A DNA stretch of 64,000 nt. Source: Mycolicibacterium baixiangningiae. Its GTDB lineage: Bacteria > Actinomycetota > Actinomycetes > Mycobacteriales > Mycobacteriaceae. How positions within the stretch are numbered: position 1 is the first letter of the stretch; every line of letters begins with the position of its first letter. A model generated the notes under the pieces. It did no database searches. It saw only the letters and a list, made by a program, of their open reading frames with translations, and was not told where the DNA came from. The DNA lies in contig NZ_CP066218.1 of the NCBI RefSeq assembly GCF_016313185.1, positions 868,001 to 932,000 of the forward strand, read 5' to 3'. Below are positions 17,968 to 28,343 of this stretch, in pieces. Made by a program: the position numbers and the translations under genes.

Positions 17968-18549
17968 ATGCGACGCACCAGTGCCAACCGCTCCGAACAG
18001 GAAGCCGCGATCCTCAAGGCCGCCGCCGAGGAGGTCGCGCTCGTCGGCGTCGGCCGGTTGAGCATGGACGTCATCGCCCGCCAAGCCGGTGTCAGCCGCA
18101 GCACGCTGTACCGACGGTTTCCCAGCCGCGATGCGCTGGTCACCGAACTCGGCAGGCAGACTTTCGAATTCGCCATGGCGCGGTTGCAGACGGTCAGTGT
18201 GAACGCGGGCCCGCAGGACGCGGCGGTCGCCGCGTTCCGGGAGGGCGTGCGGCTGCTGACCGGGGAACCCGTCATGCGGCGGTTCCTGCAACTCGACGGC
18301 GACTTCACCGCCACGACGGGCATGTTCGACGAGGCGCGGATGTTCCTCGTCAGCGCCGCCACCGCGATGGCCAGGGCGCTGCGGGCCGCGGGCGCCACGA
18401 TGCCCGACGAGCAACTGCTCGCCGTCGCCGAGGTGCACATCCGCCTCGCGGCGTCACTGGTGCAGGTGAGCACGCCCGTCCTCGACGTCACCGACGACGA
18501 TGCGGTGACCCGCTATGCCCGCGCGTACCTCGCTCCGCTGGTGCGCTGA
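17968..18549 (+). CDS. TetR/AcrR family regulator
   Basis: A 193-residue regulator. The N-terminal HTH is typical: ILKAAAEEVALVGV, MDVIARQAGVSRSTLYRRF (about residues 30-50). The C-terminal ligand domain is unremarkable. ATG 17968 is 4 bases after the oxygenase stop, so both are translated from one transcript; it likely controls that operon through the palindrome at 16962-16974. The upstream in-frame GTG lies inside the oxygenase gene. Confidence 0.9.
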   Translation: MRRTSANRSEQEAAILKAAAEEVALVGVGRLSMDVIARQAGVSRSTLYRRFPSRDALVTELGRQTFEFAMARLQTVSVNAGPQDAAVAAFREGVRLLTGEPVMRRFLQLDGDFTATTGMFDEARMFLVSAATAMARALRAAGATMPDEQLLAVAEVHIRLAASLVQVSTPVLDVTDDDAVTRYARAYLAPLVR

Positions 18550-18552
18550 GCG

Positions 18553-18789
18553 TCAGTACATGCACACGTCGGCGATGAGGACGGCGGGCCACCCGGCGAC
18601 GAGAACGCCGAACGACAACAGCTGGTCGCGATTGCCGTAGAGCGTCTGCATGTGGTGAAGTTGCTCGGCGCGCAGGCCGATGACGACCACGCCGATGATC
18701 ACGTAGGGAATCGACGACCACAGGATGATCTCCAGTAGCGCTCCCACCGAGACCTCCCGATCGAGCATTCGCCGGAGAAGCCGCATCAT
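18553..18789 (-). CDS. Small two-helix membrane protein
   Basis: A 78-residue protein with two hydrophobic segments (about 17-40 and 57-76) joined by a polar loop with a His pair, and a basic N-terminus (MMRLLRRMLDRE). Mycobacterial genomes carry many such small membrane proteins. It is convergent with the TetR gene, ending 3 bases away. No function can be assigned. Confidence 0.6.
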   Translation of the reverse strand: MMRLLRRMLDREVSVGALLEIILWSSIPYVIIGVVVIGLRAEQLHHMQTLYGNRDQLLSFGVLVAGWPAVLIADVCMY

Positions 18790-18952
18790 CCGTCGAGTCT
18801 GGCACCGGTCGCCGCGGGTGATGATCGCTTTACCGTTTGCGTGACGTCACGGCGGAATTTTGGGCTGCCCACCGCCACAGCGTTACGTGATCTCGCATCT
18901 CGCCCGGCCGCTCCCACGAGTCACTTCCTGGAGCCGGCGCAGCCTGGATGCC

Positions 18953-18985
18953 AAAAAGGGGCGCCCCGGGTGGGGCGCCCCTTTT
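18953..18985 (-). terminator. Strong bidirectional rho-independent terminator
   Basis: Perfect arms GGGGCGCCCC (18958-18967) and its complement (18972-18981) with a GGGT loop, flanked by AAAAA on the left and TTTT on the right, extending the stem to 14 pairs. It lies 10 bases past the stop of the minus-strand small secreted protein and would give a U-tract in both directions. Confidence 0.8.
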
Positions 18986-18994
18986 CTCAGAGCG

Positions 18995-19243
18995 TCAGCG
19001 GGTGGTGACGTAGACGACGCGGTCGTTGTTGTCGTAGCGAACCGAGACGATGCTGGACTGGTCGAGGGGCTTGACCATGCCCTGGTGATTGACCCGTACG
19101 GAGTAGCCGCGGTCGTCGAGCTGTTCGATGCTGTTCTGGGCGTTGCCGGCGCCTGCGGGGGCGGCCTGTGCGGAGGCGGCGAAACCGAGGGCGGCGGTGG
19201 CCAGTGCGCCGGCGGTGAGGGTGGTGAGTGCGAGTTTGTTCAT
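18995..19243 (-). CDS. Small secreted mycobacterial protein
   Basis: An 82-residue protein with a signal peptide (about 1-28, ending AQAAPAG) and a ~54-residue mature part ending RVVYVTTR. The mature sequence resembles short secreted beta proteins common in mycobacteria (NHQGMVKPLDQSSIVSVR). AGGAAGG lies just upstream of the ATG on the minus strand, and a strong terminator follows the stop. Function unknown. Confidence 0.75.
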   Translation of the reverse strand: MNKLALTTLTAGALATAALGFAASAQAAPAGAGNAQNSIEQLDDRGYSVRVNHQGMVKPLDQSSIVSVRYDNNDRVVYVTTR

Positions 19244-19440
19244 TTTGAGGCCTTCCTCTTTTTCGATTCTGTGGTTCTGGTCGGCATAACCTGCAGGTCA
19301 TTGGGATCGATGCCCGGTGGCGGTGATTGCCCGGCGGTTGGCAGGAAGTGTTCGGTCACCCGCCCCTACTTCTGTGGAACACCGCACTGCAGGCCGTGCG
19401 GTCCCGCCGGCGTCGCGCACGGTCTGCATAGGATCGGCCA

Positions 19441-19941
19441 ATGGGCATACCCGAGGTGGATCCGACCGCCGGCTCGCCGATGCTGAAGATCGGCGCACGG
19501 CTGCTACGGCCCCGGCCGGTGCGGTATCTGGTTCGTCACATCGTGCCGCGCATCGACCCACCGCTGCTGCGCGTGTCCGGCGGCCGGGTGTCCTCGGCGA
19601 TGGTCACCCCCGAGCTGCTGCTCACCTCTACCGGCGCGAAGACCGGCGAACAGCGGGTCACGCCCCTCACCTACTTCACCGACCGCGGCCGGGTGATCGT
19701 CGTCGCGTCGAACTACGGCGGCCGTCGCCATCCCTCCTGGTACCACAACGTCAGGAAGCAGCCCCGCGTCACGCTCACCGCCGGTGGCTACGAGGGCACG
19801 TTCGTCGGCGAGGAGGTCACCGGCGCGGAGCGGGACCGGTTGTGGGAGCTGGCCAAGAACTGGATCCCCAGCTACGCCGACTACGAGAAGCTGACCCAGG
19901 GCCGCACCATCCCGATCCTCGCGTTCACCGAGACCGAGTGA
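19441..19941 (+). CDS. Deazaflavin (F420)-dependent nitroreductase family protein
   Basis: A 166-residue split-beta-barrel protein of the Ddn/DUF385 family. Family marks are LLLTSTGAKTGEQRVTPLTY, VVASNYGGRRHPSWYHNV and the C-terminal ELAKNWIPSYADYE. Relatives use F420H2 to reduce quinones or nitro compounds. It stands 70 bases before the bpoC-like gene on the same strand. Confidence 0.88.
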   Translation: MGIPEVDPTAGSPMLKIGARLLRPRPVRYLVRHIVPRIDPPLLRVSGGRVSSAMVTPELLLTSTGAKTGEQRVTPLTYFTDRGRVIVVASNYGGRRHPSWYHNVRKQPRVTLTAGGYEGTFVGEEVTGAERDRLWELAKNWIPSYADYEKLTQGRTIPILAFTETE

Positions 19942-20011
19942 TTACGGCGCGCCAACCGACGCTGCGCGCACGTCAGCGCGCCCGAATCGCCGTCGAGTAG
20001 CGTCGAGAACC

Positions 20012-20794
20012 GTGAATCTCGCTTACGACGATCGCGGCAGCGGCATCCCTGTGCTGTTCATCGCCGGCCGCGGCGGCGCCGGCCGCACCTGGCACCTGCA
20101 CCAGGTCCCGGAGTTCGTGCGCAACGGCTATCGCGCCATCACCTTCGACAACCGCGGCATCGGCGCCACCGAGAACGCCGAGGGTTTCGGCGTCGAGCAG
20201 ATGGTCGCCGACACCGCGGCGCTCATCGAGGAGCTGGGCGCCGCACCCGTACGCATCGTGGCGGTGTCGATGGGCTCCTACATCGCCCAGGAACTCATGC
20301 TCGCCCGCCCGGAGTTGGTGCGGTCTGCCGTGCTGATGGCGACCCGCGGCCGCCACGACCGGGCCCGCGAGTTCTTCGGTACCGCAGAAAAAGAGCTGAT
20401 CGCATCGGGTGTCGCGCTGCCCGCCCGGTACGACGCGAAAGTGCGTGTGCTGGAGAACTTCTCACCCAAGACCATCAACGACGACCGCGCGATCGGCGAC
20501 TGGCTCGACATGTTCACGATGTGGCCGACCAAACACACCCCCGGACTGCTCGCGCAGGGAGACGTCGGCCCGAAGGAGAATCGGCTGCCGGCCTACCGCA
20601 GCATCCGCATCCCCACGCTGGTGATCGGGTTCGCCGACGACGTCCTGCTGCCCGCGCACCTGGGCAAGGAGGTCGCCGACGCGTTGCCGCACGGGCGCTA
20701 CCTGGAGATCGCCGACGCCGGCCACCTCGGCTTCATCGAGAAGCCGCAGGAGGTCAACGCCGCGGCCCTCAAGTTCTTCGCCGATATCCTGTAG
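20012..20794 (+). CDS. Alpha/beta hydrolase, BpoC-like
   Basis: A 260-residue alpha/beta hydrolase. The nucleophile is in [12 protein letters not shown] (Ser near 86), the oxyanion segment in [12 protein letters not shown], an acid in GFADDVLLP and the His in DAGHLGFIE. Position immediately ahead of menD and length match M. tuberculosis Rv0554 (BpoC, annotated as a peroxidase but of hydrolase fold). The stop is two bases before the menD ATG, so it may act in or beside the menaquinone pathway, though true MenH activity is not shown. The start is GTG. Confidence 0.82.
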   Translation: MNLAYDDRGSGIPVLFIAGRGGAGRTWHLHQVPEFVRNGYRAITFDNRGIGATENAEGFGVEQMVADTAALIEELGAAPVRIVAVSMGSYIAQELMLARPELVRSAVLMATRGRHDRAREFFGTAEKELIASGVALPARYDAKVRVLENFSPKTINDDRAIGDWLDMFTMWPTKHTPGLLAQGDVGPKENRLPAYRSIRIPTLVIGFADDVLLPAHLGKEVADALPHGRYLEIADAGHLGFIEKPQEVNAAALKFFADIL

Positions 20795-20796
20795 CG

Positions 20797-22428
20797 ATGA
20801 ACCCCTCGACGGCACAGGCACGTGTCGTCGTCGACGAACTCGTTCGCGGCGGCGTGCACGACGTGGTCCTGTGCCCGGGATCACGAAACGCGCCGCTGGC
20901 CTTCGCTCTGGCCGACGCCGATCGTGCCGGCCGGTTGCGTCTGCATGTCCGCATCGACGAACGCACCGCCGGGTACCTGGCGATCGGGCTGGCGGTCGCC
21001 GACCGCGCCCCGGTCTGTGTGGCGATGACGTCGGGCACGGCGGTCGCCAACCTGGGCCCGGCCGTCGTCGAGGCGAACTACGCTCGTGTGCCGCTGATCG
21101 TGCTGAGCGCCAACCGGCCGTATGAATTGCTGGGCACCGGCGCCAACCAGACCTTCGAGCAGCTCGGCTACTTCGGCAACCAGGTCCGCGCGAACATCAG
21201 CCTCGGCCTCGCGGAGGACGCCCCGGAGCGGATGGACTCGCTCAACGGGCAGTGGCGGTCGGCGACGTGCCGAGTCGTGGTGGCGGCCAGGGGATCTCGC
21301 AGCGCCAACGCCGGGCCGGTGCAGTTCGACATCCCGCTGCGGGAACCGCTGGTGCCCACCTTCGACGACGACGGCTCCTGCCCGCCGGGGCGGCCCGACG
21401 GAAGGCCGTGGACCTACACCCCGCCGGTGACGTTCGACCAGCCACTCGACATCGACGTCACCCCCGACACCGTGGTGATCGCCGGCCACGGCGCGGGCGT
21501 GCACCCGAACCTCGCCGAGCTGCCCACCGTCGCCGAACCGACCGCACCGCCCGCAGCCAACCCGTTGCACCCGCTGGCGCTGCGGCTGCTGCGGCCAAAG
21601 CAGGTCATCATGCTCGGCCGCCCGACACTGCACCGGCCGGTCTCGGCGCTGCTCGCCGACCCGTCGGTGCCGGTGTACGCGCTGACCACCGGTCCCCGCT
21701 GGCCCGATGTCAGCGGCAACTCGCAGGCGACCGGCACCCGCGCCGTCACCAGCGGGACGCCCGATCCGGCCTGGTTGCGGCGTTGTGCGGAGGTCAACGG
21801 GCACGCGGTCGCCGCGGTCCGGGGGCAGTTGAAGGCCAATCCGCTGACCACGGGCCTGCACGTGGCCGCGGCGGTGGCCGACGCGATGCGGCCGGGTGAT
21901 CAGCTGGTGCTGGGCGCCAGCAACCCGGTGCGCGACGCGGCGCTGGTCGGTTTCGCCCCGCACGGTGTGCAGGTGCGATCCAACCGCGGCGTCGCCGGTA
22001 TCGACGGCACGGTGTCGACGGCGATCGGCGCGGCGCTGGCCCACGACCGCACCGGCGGACGCACGGTCGCGTTGATGGGTGACCTGACCTTTGTTCACGA
22101 CAGCTCGGGGCTGCTCATCGGCCCCACCGAGCCCAGCCCGCGGGATCTGACGATCGTGGTGTCCAACGACAACGGCGGCGGCATCTTCGAGCTGCTCGAA
22201 CAGGGCGATCCGCGGTACAGCGACGTGTCCTCGCGGGTGTTCGGCACCCCGCACGACGTCGACGTGGGCGCGCTGTGCCGGGCCTATCACGTCGACAACC
22301 GCCAGATCGAGGTCGGCCAGCTCGCCGAGGCGCTCGACGAACCGCACGAAGGGATGCGTGTGCTGGAGGTGAAAGCCGACAGGTCGTCGCTGCGCGCGCT
22401 GCACGCCTCCATCAAGGCCGCGCTGTGA
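20797..22428 (+). CDS. menD: SEPHCHC synthase MenD
   Basis: A 543-residue thiamine-diphosphate enzyme joining 2-oxoglutarate to isochorismate, the first committed step of menaquinone synthesis. N-terminal motif [12 protein letters not shown], catalytic Glu in [14 protein letters not shown], and the cofactor/metal segments [13 protein letters not shown] and [14 protein letters not shown] are present. ATG 20797 lies two bases after the hydrolase stop. Its stop overlaps the GTG of the DUF3592 gene. Confidence 0.96.
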   Translation: MNPSTAQARVVVDELVRGGVHDVVLCPGSRNAPLAFALADADRAGRLRLHVRIDERTAGYLAIGLAVADRAPVCVAMTSGTAVANLGPAVVEANYARVPLIVLSANRPYELLGTGANQTFEQLGYFGNQVRANISLGLAEDAPERMDSLNGQWRSATCRVVVAARGSRSANAGPVQFDIPLREPLVPTFDDDGSCPPGRPDGRPWTYTPPVTFDQPLDIDVTPDTVVIAGHGAGVHPNLAELPTVAEPTAPPAANPLHPLALRLLRPKQVIMLGRPTLHRPVSALLADPSVPVYALTTGPRWPDVSGNSQATGTRAVTSGTPDPAWLRRCAEVNGHAVAAVRGQLKANPLTTGLHVAAAVADAMRPGDQLVLGASNPVRDAALVGFAPHGVQVRSNRGVAGIDGTVSTAIGAALAHDRTGGRTVALMGDLTFVHDSSGLLIGPTEPSPRDLTIVVSNDNGGGIFELLEQGDPRYSDVSSRVFGTPHDVDVGALCRAYHVDNRQIEVGQLAEALDEPHEGMRVLEVKADRSSLRALHASIKAAL

Positions 22429-22946
22429 AAGCGGCTGACCGGCTGGCGGCTGTCCGCCGGGTGGTGATCCCGCACCTGTGGGGCGACGGCAACGAGACGC
22501 GCGCCGAGCGGATCATCCGGCGGGTGCGCATCGGCGTCATCCTCGCGGCCTGCCTGGTGACACTGCAGTCGACGCTGATGGTGATCGGCGCATGGCGCAA
22601 CGACCGGCAGATCGAACGCCACATGGGGGTGGCCGAGGCGACGGTGCTCAGCGCCGGCCCGCGCCGCTCGACCATCGAATTTGTCACCCCTGACCGCGTC
22701 ACCTACCGTCCTGAGCTGGGCGTGCTGTACCCGTCGGAGCTGGAGACGGGGATGCGCATCTACGTCGAATACGACCGCAACAATCCTGATCTCGTGCGGG
22801 TGCGCGACCGCGACGCGTCGCTGGCGATCATCCCGGCCGGGTCGATCGCGGTCGTCGGTTGGCTGGTGGCCGGTGGTGCGCTGATCGGCCTGGCGGCGCT
22901 GCAGAAGCGGCTGGCCCGGGAACCTTCCCTCGCCGAGCAGACGTAA
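22425..22946 (+). CDS. DUF3592 membrane protein (Rv0556-like)
   Basis: A 173-residue protein with two transmembrane segments (about 35-58 and 140-160) around an extracytoplasmic beta domain of the DUF3592 type ([33 protein letters not shown]). GTG 22425 overlaps the menD stop by 4 bases, the same arrangement as Rv0555-Rv0556 in M. tuberculosis. Function unknown. Confidence 0.82.
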   Translation: MKAADRLAAVRRVVIPHLWGDGNETRAERIIRRVRIGVILAACLVTLQSTLMVIGAWRNDRQIERHMGVAEATVLSAGPRRSTIEFVTPDRVTYRPELGVLYPSELETGMRIYVEYDRNNPDLVRVRDRDASLAIIPAGSIAVVGWLVAGGALIGLAALQKRLAREPSLAEQT

Positions 22947-23056
22947 ACCTGTCCCGACACGCCGGGTTCGTGGGCAGCTTTGCGGCTGCTCGCGCACCGG
23001 AACTGTTTGGCCGTCCCCTCGCCGGGTATCGCCCCGCGCGACGGAGGGAGCCCAAC

Positions 23057-23566
23057 ATGTCGATTCTGGACACGGCCAAGGACCGGGCCACCAACCTGGC
23101 CGCGGGTGTGGTCAACATGGTCGGGGACAAGAAGTCACCCGACTCTGCCAACGGCCAGTCGGTCACCATCAAGGCCAGCGTCGTCGAGGTCGAGGAACTG
23201 TGGCGGGACGCCCGGCGGATGTCGGTCGTGCTCGGCGAACTCGGCGACGTCGAGAACACCGGACCCGACCGGTACCGGTGGAACCTGAAGGCCGGACCCG
23301 TTGCGACGACGTGGGAGTGCACGGTCCACACCGACAACGGGGGTCTGCGGTTCACCGGCGACGACGGCAACGAGATCCTGCTCAGCTTCCGGCCCGCGCC
23401 CAACCATCTCGGCACCGAGGTCACCCTGCGGACCAAGACGCCCGCCCCCGGCCTTCTCTCCGGCGCGCTTTCGTTCAAACTGCTCTACCGCGCCCGGGCG
23501 CTGCTGCAGACCGGCGAGGTGCCCACCATCCGAAACAATCCGAGCGCGCGGCCGTCCGCGCGGTAG
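23057..23566 (+). CDS. SRPBCC/START-like family protein
   Basis: A 169-residue protein. After a helical start (about 1-35) comes a SRPBCC-like lipid/ligand-binding fold (VTIKASVVEVEELWRDAR, the YRWNLKAGP strand and a C-terminal amphipathic helix LLSGALSFKLLYRAR). GGAGGGA is 8 bases before ATG 23057. The zinc dehydrogenase gene begins 11 bases after the stop, so the two form an operon, a recurrent pairing in actinobacteria. Confidence 0.75.
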   Translation: MSILDTAKDRATNLAAGVVNMVGDKKSPDSANGQSVTIKASVVEVEELWRDARRMSVVLGELGDVENTGPDRYRWNLKAGPVATTWECTVHTDNGGLRFTGDDGNEILLSFRPAPNHLGTEVTLRTKTPAPGLLSGALSFKLLYRARALLQTGEVPTIRNNPSARPSAR

Positions 23567-23577
23567 GGAGGCCACTC

Positions 23578-24744
23578 ATGCGCGCACTGTGCTGGAACGG
23601 CGTCAACAAGCTGTCCGTCGAGACCGTCGACGACCCCGAGATCATCAACCCGCACGACGTCATCCTCAAGGTCACGCTCACCACGACCTGCGGATCCGAT
23701 CTGCACTTCATCGACGGCTACCTGCCCGGCATGCGGGAGGGTGACGTGTTCGGCCACGAATTCATGGGCGAGATCGTCGAAGTCGGGCGCGAGGTGCGCG
23801 ACGTCACGGTCGGTGACCGTGTCGTCGTCCCGTCGTTCATCGGGTGCAACCGGTGCTGGTACTGCGACCACGAGCTCTACTCGTGCTGCGACACCACCAA
23901 CCCTAACGCCGAACTGCAGCAACCACTTCTGGGCTATCCGTCCGGCGGCATCTACGGGTACACCCATCCGTTCGGGGGCTACGCAGGCTCGCACGCACAG
24001 TTCGTGCGCGTACCGTTCGGCGACACCAACTGCTTCAAGATCCCCGGCGACATCACCGACGAGCAGGCACTGTTCCTGTCCGATGCCGTGCCGACCGGGT
24101 TCATGGGCGCGGACTTCTGCGATGTCAGCGGCGGGGACACCGTCGCGGTGTGGGGCGCCGGGGGAGTGGGCCTGATGGCGGCCAAGAGTGCGTTGCTGCT
24201 GGGCGCCGAACGGGCCATCGTGATCGACCGCATCCCCGAACGACTCGCCCTGGCCCGCGAATTCGGCTTGGAGACAATCGATTACGGCCAGGCGGACAGC
24301 GTGCAGGAGTCGTTGCGCGAGATGACGGGTGGCCGCGGGCCCGACGCGTGTATCGACGCGGTCGGCATGGAGGGCCACAGCAACGGTCTGCAACAGGTCT
24401 ACGACCGGGCCAAGCAGATGCTGCGCCTGGAGACCGACCGTGCGAGCGCGCTGCGCCAGGCGATCCTGGCCTGTCGCAAAGGCGGTGTGGTGGCCGTGCT
24501 GGGCGTCTACGGGGTGACCGACAAGTTCCCGATGGGTGTGGTGACCAACAAGGCGCTGACACTGAAATCCGCTCAGCAGCCCGGTCAGCGGTACATGGAG
24601 CGGTTGTTCGACTACGTCGAGCAGGGTGACCTCGACCCGGCGAAGTTGATCACCCATGACCTCCCGCTGGAACAGGGTGTGCGCGCCTACGACATGTTCA
24701 AGAACAAACAGGACAACTGCATTCGCGTGGCGCTGCGTCCCTAG
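23578..24744 (+). CDS. Zinc-dependent alcohol dehydrogenase (glutathione-independent formaldehyde dehydrogenase type)
   Basis: A 388-residue medium-chain dehydrogenase. Catalytic zinc ligands appear in TTCGSDLHF and GHEFMGEIVEVG, structural-zinc Cys residues in IGCNRCWYCDHELYSC, and the NAD-binding GAGGVGLMA motif near residue 195. The extended central region matches the formaldehyde-dehydrogenase-like group rather than classic ADH. The substrate is uncertain. Its stop overlaps the end of the convergent DsbA-like gene by 4 bases. Confidence 0.85.
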   Translation: MRALCWNGVNKLSVETVDDPEIINPHDVILKVTLTTTCGSDLHFIDGYLPGMREGDVFGHEFMGEIVEVGREVRDVTVGDRVVVPSFIGCNRCWYCDHELYSCCDTTNPNAELQQPLLGYPSGGIYGYTHPFGGYAGSHAQFVRVPFGDTNCFKIPGDITDEQALFLSDAVPTGFMGADFCDVSGGDTVAVWGAGGVGLMAAKSALLLGAERAIVIDRIPERLALAREFGLETIDYGQADSVQESLREMTGGRGPDACIDAVGMEGHSNGLQQVYDRAKQMLRLETDRASALRQAILACRKGGVVAVLGVYGVTDKFPMGVVTNKALTLKSAQQPGQRYMERLFDYVEQGDLDPAKLITHDLPLEQGVRAYDMFKNKQDNCIRVALRP

Positions 24745-25406
24745 ATCGTGGAGATCAGCTTCGACAGCCAGTCCTCGTCGTCGATGTCGAGCACCTCGTT
24801 GTCGACCAGGTCGTAGACCGTCGGCGTACCGACCCCGTACACGTTGATGTCGGTGAGCAGTTCGACATTGAAGTCGGACATGTCCAGGGTGTCGACGGCC
24901 TGCCCGCCGCCCGCGACGGCCTGGACGCCCGTGGCCGGTATGCCGCTCTGTCCTGCCATATCGGCCATCTCGGTATCCGACGGGCCGGTGCCGCCGGGTT
25001 GTTGATGGGCCCAGAGTTCTTCGACGAATTTCTGGAACGCGACGGCGCGGGGTGCCGCGTCGGCGGCGGCGAACATCGCGTTGCTCACCCGCGCCGAATG
25101 GTCGCCGGTCTGATCGAGGAACGTCACCGGCCGGTAGGTGACCGCCAACTGCCCGAGGCTGATGTAGCTGGCCATCTCGCGGCCGTAGTCGGCTTGAAGG
25201 GTCGCGCAGTGCGGACACTGCGGTTCGGTGAACACTTCGATCCGGGCGGCGGCCTCGGGGTCGCCGACGAGGATGCCGTAGCCGTCCTCGGTCACCGCGG
25301 TGCGGGGCTGGTTGGGATCCTGGCGGGCGGTGCCGGTGACCTCCCGCGTGCACGCGACCGTCAGCAGTAAGAGTGTCGCCGTGACGAGCGCGATCCAGGT
25401 CCGCAC
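24741..25406 (-). CDS. DsbA-family thioredoxin-fold lipoprotein
   Basis: A 221-residue exported protein. A short lipoprotein signal ends in the lipobox LTVAC (Cys about 19). The thioredoxin fold begins near residue 55 with the active-site CPHC (about 64-67) in FTEPQCPHC, as in DsbA/DsbG-like oxidoreductases, and a cis-Pro loop in VGTPTVYDL. GTG 25406 was chosen because it gives the signal peptide; the frame stays open 330 bases further with no membrane segment. It is likely a periplasmic disulfide enzyme. Confidence 0.8.
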   Translation of the reverse strand: MRTWIALVTATLLLLTVACTREVTGTARQDPNQPRTAVTEDGYGILVGDPEAAARIEVFTEPQCPHCATLQADYGREMASYISLGQLAVTYRPVTFLDQTGDHSARVSNAMFAAADAAPRAVAFQKFVEELWAHQQPGGTGPSDTEMADMAGQSGIPATGVQAVAGGGQAVDTLDMSDFNVELLTDINVYGVGTPTVYDLVDNEVLDIDDEDWLSKLISTI

Positions 25407-25491
25407 ACGGCAAACGGTACCGCGACTGTTCTTCGTGTCGCGTATCCCGGCACGCAACCTGGGCGACAGCTTCCACTGAAACCCTCGGTTC

Positions 25492-26619
25492 GTGCGCGTC
25501 GCGATCGTCGCAGAGTCCTTCCTCCCCAACGTCAACGGTGTCACCAACTCGGTGCTGCGGGTGCTCGAGCATCTGCGCCGCACCGGCCACGAAGTGATCG
25601 TGATCGCCCCGGACACCCTCCGCGGTGACCCGCCGGCCGAACGGGTGCACGACGGCGTGCGGGTGCACCGGGTGCCGTCGCGGATGTTCCCGAAGGTGAT
25701 CTCCCTGCCGCTGGGGGTGCCACGGCCCCGCATGGTGGGGGTGCTGCGCGGGTTCGACCCCGACGTCGTGCACCTCGCGTCGCCTGCGCTGCTCGGCTAC
25801 GGCGGGCTGCACGCCGCGCGCCATCTCGGTGTCCCGACGGTGGCGGTGTTCCAGACCGACATCGCCGGATTCGCACAGAGTTACGGCGTCGGGGCGGTGT
25901 CGCGTGCGGCGTGGTCGTGGACCCGGCATCTGCACAGCCGTGCCGACCGCACACTTGCGCCGTCGACGTCGGCGATGGAGAACCTCGCGGCGCACGGCAT
26001 CCCACGGGTGCACCACTGGGCGCGCGGTGTGGACATCACCGGTTTCGCGCCGTCGGCGCGCGACGAGGGGTTGCGCCGGCAGTGGTCACCCGGGGGGCGG
26101 CCGGTCGTCGGGTTCGTGGGCCGCCTCGCGCCGGAGAAACACGTCGAACGGCTGGCGGCGCTGAGCGCACGCGACGACGTCCAGGTCGTGGTCGTCGGCG
26201 ACGGCATCGACCGGAAGAAGCTCGAATCCGCCATGCCGACAGCAGTTTTCACGGGCGCGCTCTACGGTGGGGCGTTGGCGGCCGCGTACGCCAGCATGGA
26301 TGTGTTCGTCCACCCCGGTGAGCACGAGACGTTCTGCCAGGCCGTCCAGGAGGCGATGGCCTCGGGACTGCCGGTGATCGCGCCGAACGCCGGCGGACCC
26401 CGCGATCTGGTCGCGCCGTACCGGACCGGGCTGTTGCTGGACGTCGGCGAGTTCGAGGCCAGGCTCGGCGAATCCGTCGCCCATCTGATCGCCGAGCGCC
26501 AGCGGTACTCGGTGGCCGCGCGGCGCAGCGTGCTCGGCCGCACGTGGCCGGCCATTTGCGACGAATTGCTCGCCCACTACGAGGACGTGCTGGGGCAGCC
26601 TCGCCTGCGCGCCGCTTAG
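25492..26619 (+). CDS. mgtA: Glycosyltransferase family 4, MgtA-like alpha-mannosyltransferase
   Basis: A 375-residue GT4 enzyme. The N-terminal domain has [20 protein letters not shown] and [13 protein letters not shown]; the C-terminal domain has [16 protein letters not shown] and the EX7E region [17 protein letters not shown]. tuberculosis Rv0557 (MgtA) transfers mannose from GDP-mannose to glucuronyl-diacylglycerol in lipomannan-like glycolipids, and this gene sits in the equivalent place between menD and menG. GTG 25492 gives the matching length. Confidence 0.85.
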   Translation: MRVAIVAESFLPNVNGVTNSVLRVLEHLRRTGHEVIVIAPDTLRGDPPAERVHDGVRVHRVPSRMFPKVISLPLGVPRPRMVGVLRGFDPDVVHLASPALLGYGGLHAARHLGVPTVAVFQTDIAGFAQSYGVGAVSRAAWSWTRHLHSRADRTLAPSTSAMENLAAHGIPRVHHWARGVDITGFAPSARDEGLRRQWSPGGRPVVGFVGRLAPEKHVERLAALSARDDVQVVVVGDGIDRKKLESAMPTAVFTGALYGGALAAAYASMDVFVHPGEHETFCQAVQEAMASGLPVIAPNAGGPRDLVAPYRTGLLLDVGEFEARLGESVAHLIAERQRYSVAARRSVLGRTWPAICDELLAHYEDVLGQPRLRAA

Positions 26620-26639
26620 GAGGGGTGTGCGTTACAGCG

Positions 26640-26724
26640 CCTTAGGCCCGGTTTCGTCACCACGGCTGTCGATCACCGGTCCGTACGCCAAACCACAGCC
26701 GTGGTGTCGAAATCGCGCATAAGG
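26640..26724. repeat. Long imperfect inverted repeat between convergent genes
   Basis: Arms at 26640-26669 and 26695-26724 (30 bases each) match in reverse complement with 4 mismatches; the inner 12 bases (CACCACGGCTGT and complement) are perfect. The spacer is 25 bases. It falls in the 122-base gap between the mannosyltransferase (ends 26619) and the SDR gene (ends 26742). No T-run follows. It could be a bidirectional terminator or a remnant mobile or structured element. Confidence 0.6.
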
Positions 26725-26741
26725 CCGGAAACGGCAGTGCC

Positions 26742-27566
26742 CTAGCCCTGCGCCTCGACGGCGACGGGCTGCCACTCCTCCCACGACGCCAACCGGTTCT
26801 CGTAGTCGGCTTTGGCGATGCCCAGCGGCACCTCCCCGAAGAACACGCGCAGCGGTGGGTTCTCGGCGTCCACGACCTTGAGGATCGCGCGGGCCGACGC
26901 CTGCGGATCGCCCGGCTTGGCGGTGCGCTGGCTGCGCGCCCGCTGCGCCTCCTCGTGGACCTCGGCATAGACCGGAAGCGGCGTCGCGTGTTTGGCCGAC
27001 GGACCGGCCCAGTCGGTGGAGAAACCACCCGGTTCGACCAGCGTGACGTGCACACCGAACGCGGCGATCTCCTGCGCCAGCGCCTGCGAGAACCCCTCGA
27101 GCGCCCACTTCGACGCGTTGTAGATCCCGATGTTGGGGAAGGCACTGATCCCGCCGATCGACGACACCTGGATGATGTGGCCGCTGCGCTGCTCCCGCAG
27201 GTACGGCAGCGCCGCCTGGGTGATCCACAGCGCGCCGAACACGTTCGTCTCGATCTGGTCGCGCGCCTCCTGCTCGGAGAGCTCCTCGATGAACCCGAAC
27301 TGTCCGTAGCCGGCGTTGTTGACGACGATGTCGAGCCGCCCGAAGTGGTCGTGGGCCCGCTTGACGGCCGCGAAGTCGGCGTCGCGGTCGGTGACGTCGA
27401 GCGCGATGGGCAGCAGCGCCTCGCCGAACTTGTCGACGAGGTCGGTCAGTGTCGCGGTGTCCCGGGCCGTCGCGGCCACACGGTCACCCCGTTCGAGCGC
27501 GGCGATCGCCCACTCCCGGCCGAATCCGCGCGATGTACCAGTGATGAACCAGACTTTGTCGCTCAT
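26742..27566 (-). CDS. SDR family oxidoreductase
   Basis: A 274-residue classical short-chain dehydrogenase. NAD(P)-binding TGTSRGFG lies at residues 9-16, NNAGYG near 85, catalytic Ser in VSSIGG and Tyr-Lys in [10 protein letters not shown] near 150. The wording of the cofactor loop suggests NADPH. ATG 27566 directly precedes the conserved strand; 93 further open bases upstream have no family match. The gene is divergent from menG across 70 bases. Confidence 0.88.
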   Translation of the reverse strand: MSDKVWFITGTSRGFGREWAIAALERGDRVAATARDTATLTDLVDKFGEALLPIALDVTDRDADFAAVKRAHDHFGRLDIVVNNAGYGQFGFIEELSEQEARDQIETNVFGALWITQAALPYLREQRSGHIIQVSSIGGISAFPNIGIYNASKWALEGFSQALAQEIAAFGVHVTLVEPGGFSTDWAGPSAKHATPLPVYAEVHEEAQRARSQRTAKPGDPQASARAILKVVDAENPPLRVFFGEVPLGIAKADYENRLASWEEWQPVAVEAQG

Positions 27567-27636
27567 GTCGGGGTTCAAGCCCATCCGGACCGCCCTCATT
27601 CCCGCTGACTGCAGATTCACAGGTAGCGTCGGCGTC

Positions 27637-28329
27637 GTGAGCCGGGCGACGTTGGACAAGAACCCCCACGAGGTTGCGTCGATGTTCGACGCGGTGGCAC
27701 GCCGCTACGACCTGACCAACACCGTGCTGTCGCTGGGACAGGACCGGTTCTGGCGGCGCGAGACCTGTTCGGCGCTGCACATCGGGCCCGGTGACAAGGT
27801 GCTCGACCTGGCCGCGGGCACCGCGGTGTCCACGGTGGAACTCGCCGGCTCCGGCGCCTGGTGCGTGGCCGCCGATTTCTCGGTGGGAATGCTGTCCGCC
27901 GGCCGGGAACGCGACGTGCCGAAGGTGGCCGGCGATGCGACCAGGCTGCCCTTCGCCGACGAATCGTTCGACGCCGTGACCATCAGCTTCGGCCTGCGCA
28001 ACGTCGTCGACCACGTCGCGGGTCTCAAGGAGATGGCCCGCGTGACACGGCCCGGCGGGCGGCTGGTGGTGTGCGAGTTCTCCACGCCGACGAACCCCGC
28101 CTTCGCCACGCTCTACAAGGAGTACCTCATGAAGGCGCTGCCGCGGATGGCGAGCGCGGTGGCGTCCAATCCCGACGCCTACGTGTATCTTGCCGAATCG
28201 ATCCGCGCCTGGCCGGATCAGGCGGGTCTGGCGCGGCGCATCGAGGACGCGGGCTGGTCGGCGGTGCGGTGGCGCAACCTGACCGGCGGGATCGTCGCCC
28301 TGCACGCCGCGGTCAAACCGCCGGCCTGA
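27637..28329 (+). CDS. menG: Demethylmenaquinone methyltransferase (MenG/UbiE)
   Basis: A 230-residue SAM-dependent methyltransferase for the last step of menaquinone synthesis. Family signatures are [20 protein letters not shown], the SAM motif [11 protein letters not shown] and [24 protein letters not shown] 27637 gives the usual length (M. tuberculosis Rv0558, called MenH in older annotation, is 234 aa). Frame continues upstream without a plausible start and opposite the SDR gene. Confidence 0.94.
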   Translation: MSRATLDKNPHEVASMFDAVARRYDLTNTVLSLGQDRFWRRETCSALHIGPGDKVLDLAAGTAVSTVELAGSGAWCVAADFSVGMLSAGRERDVPKVAGDATRLPFADESFDAVTISFGLRNVVDHVAGLKEMARVTRPGGRLVVCEFSTPTNPAFATLYKEYLMKALPRMASAVASNPDAYVYLAESIRAWPDQAGLARRIEDAGWSAVRWRNLTGGIVALHAAVKPPA

Positions 28330-28343
28330 TTCCTGGCGGCGCG

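Noticed and set aside
23485..26016. An 843-codon minus-strand frame
   Set aside because: It covers the zinc dehydrogenase, the DsbA-like gene in another frame and part of mgtA; no domain is recognisable.
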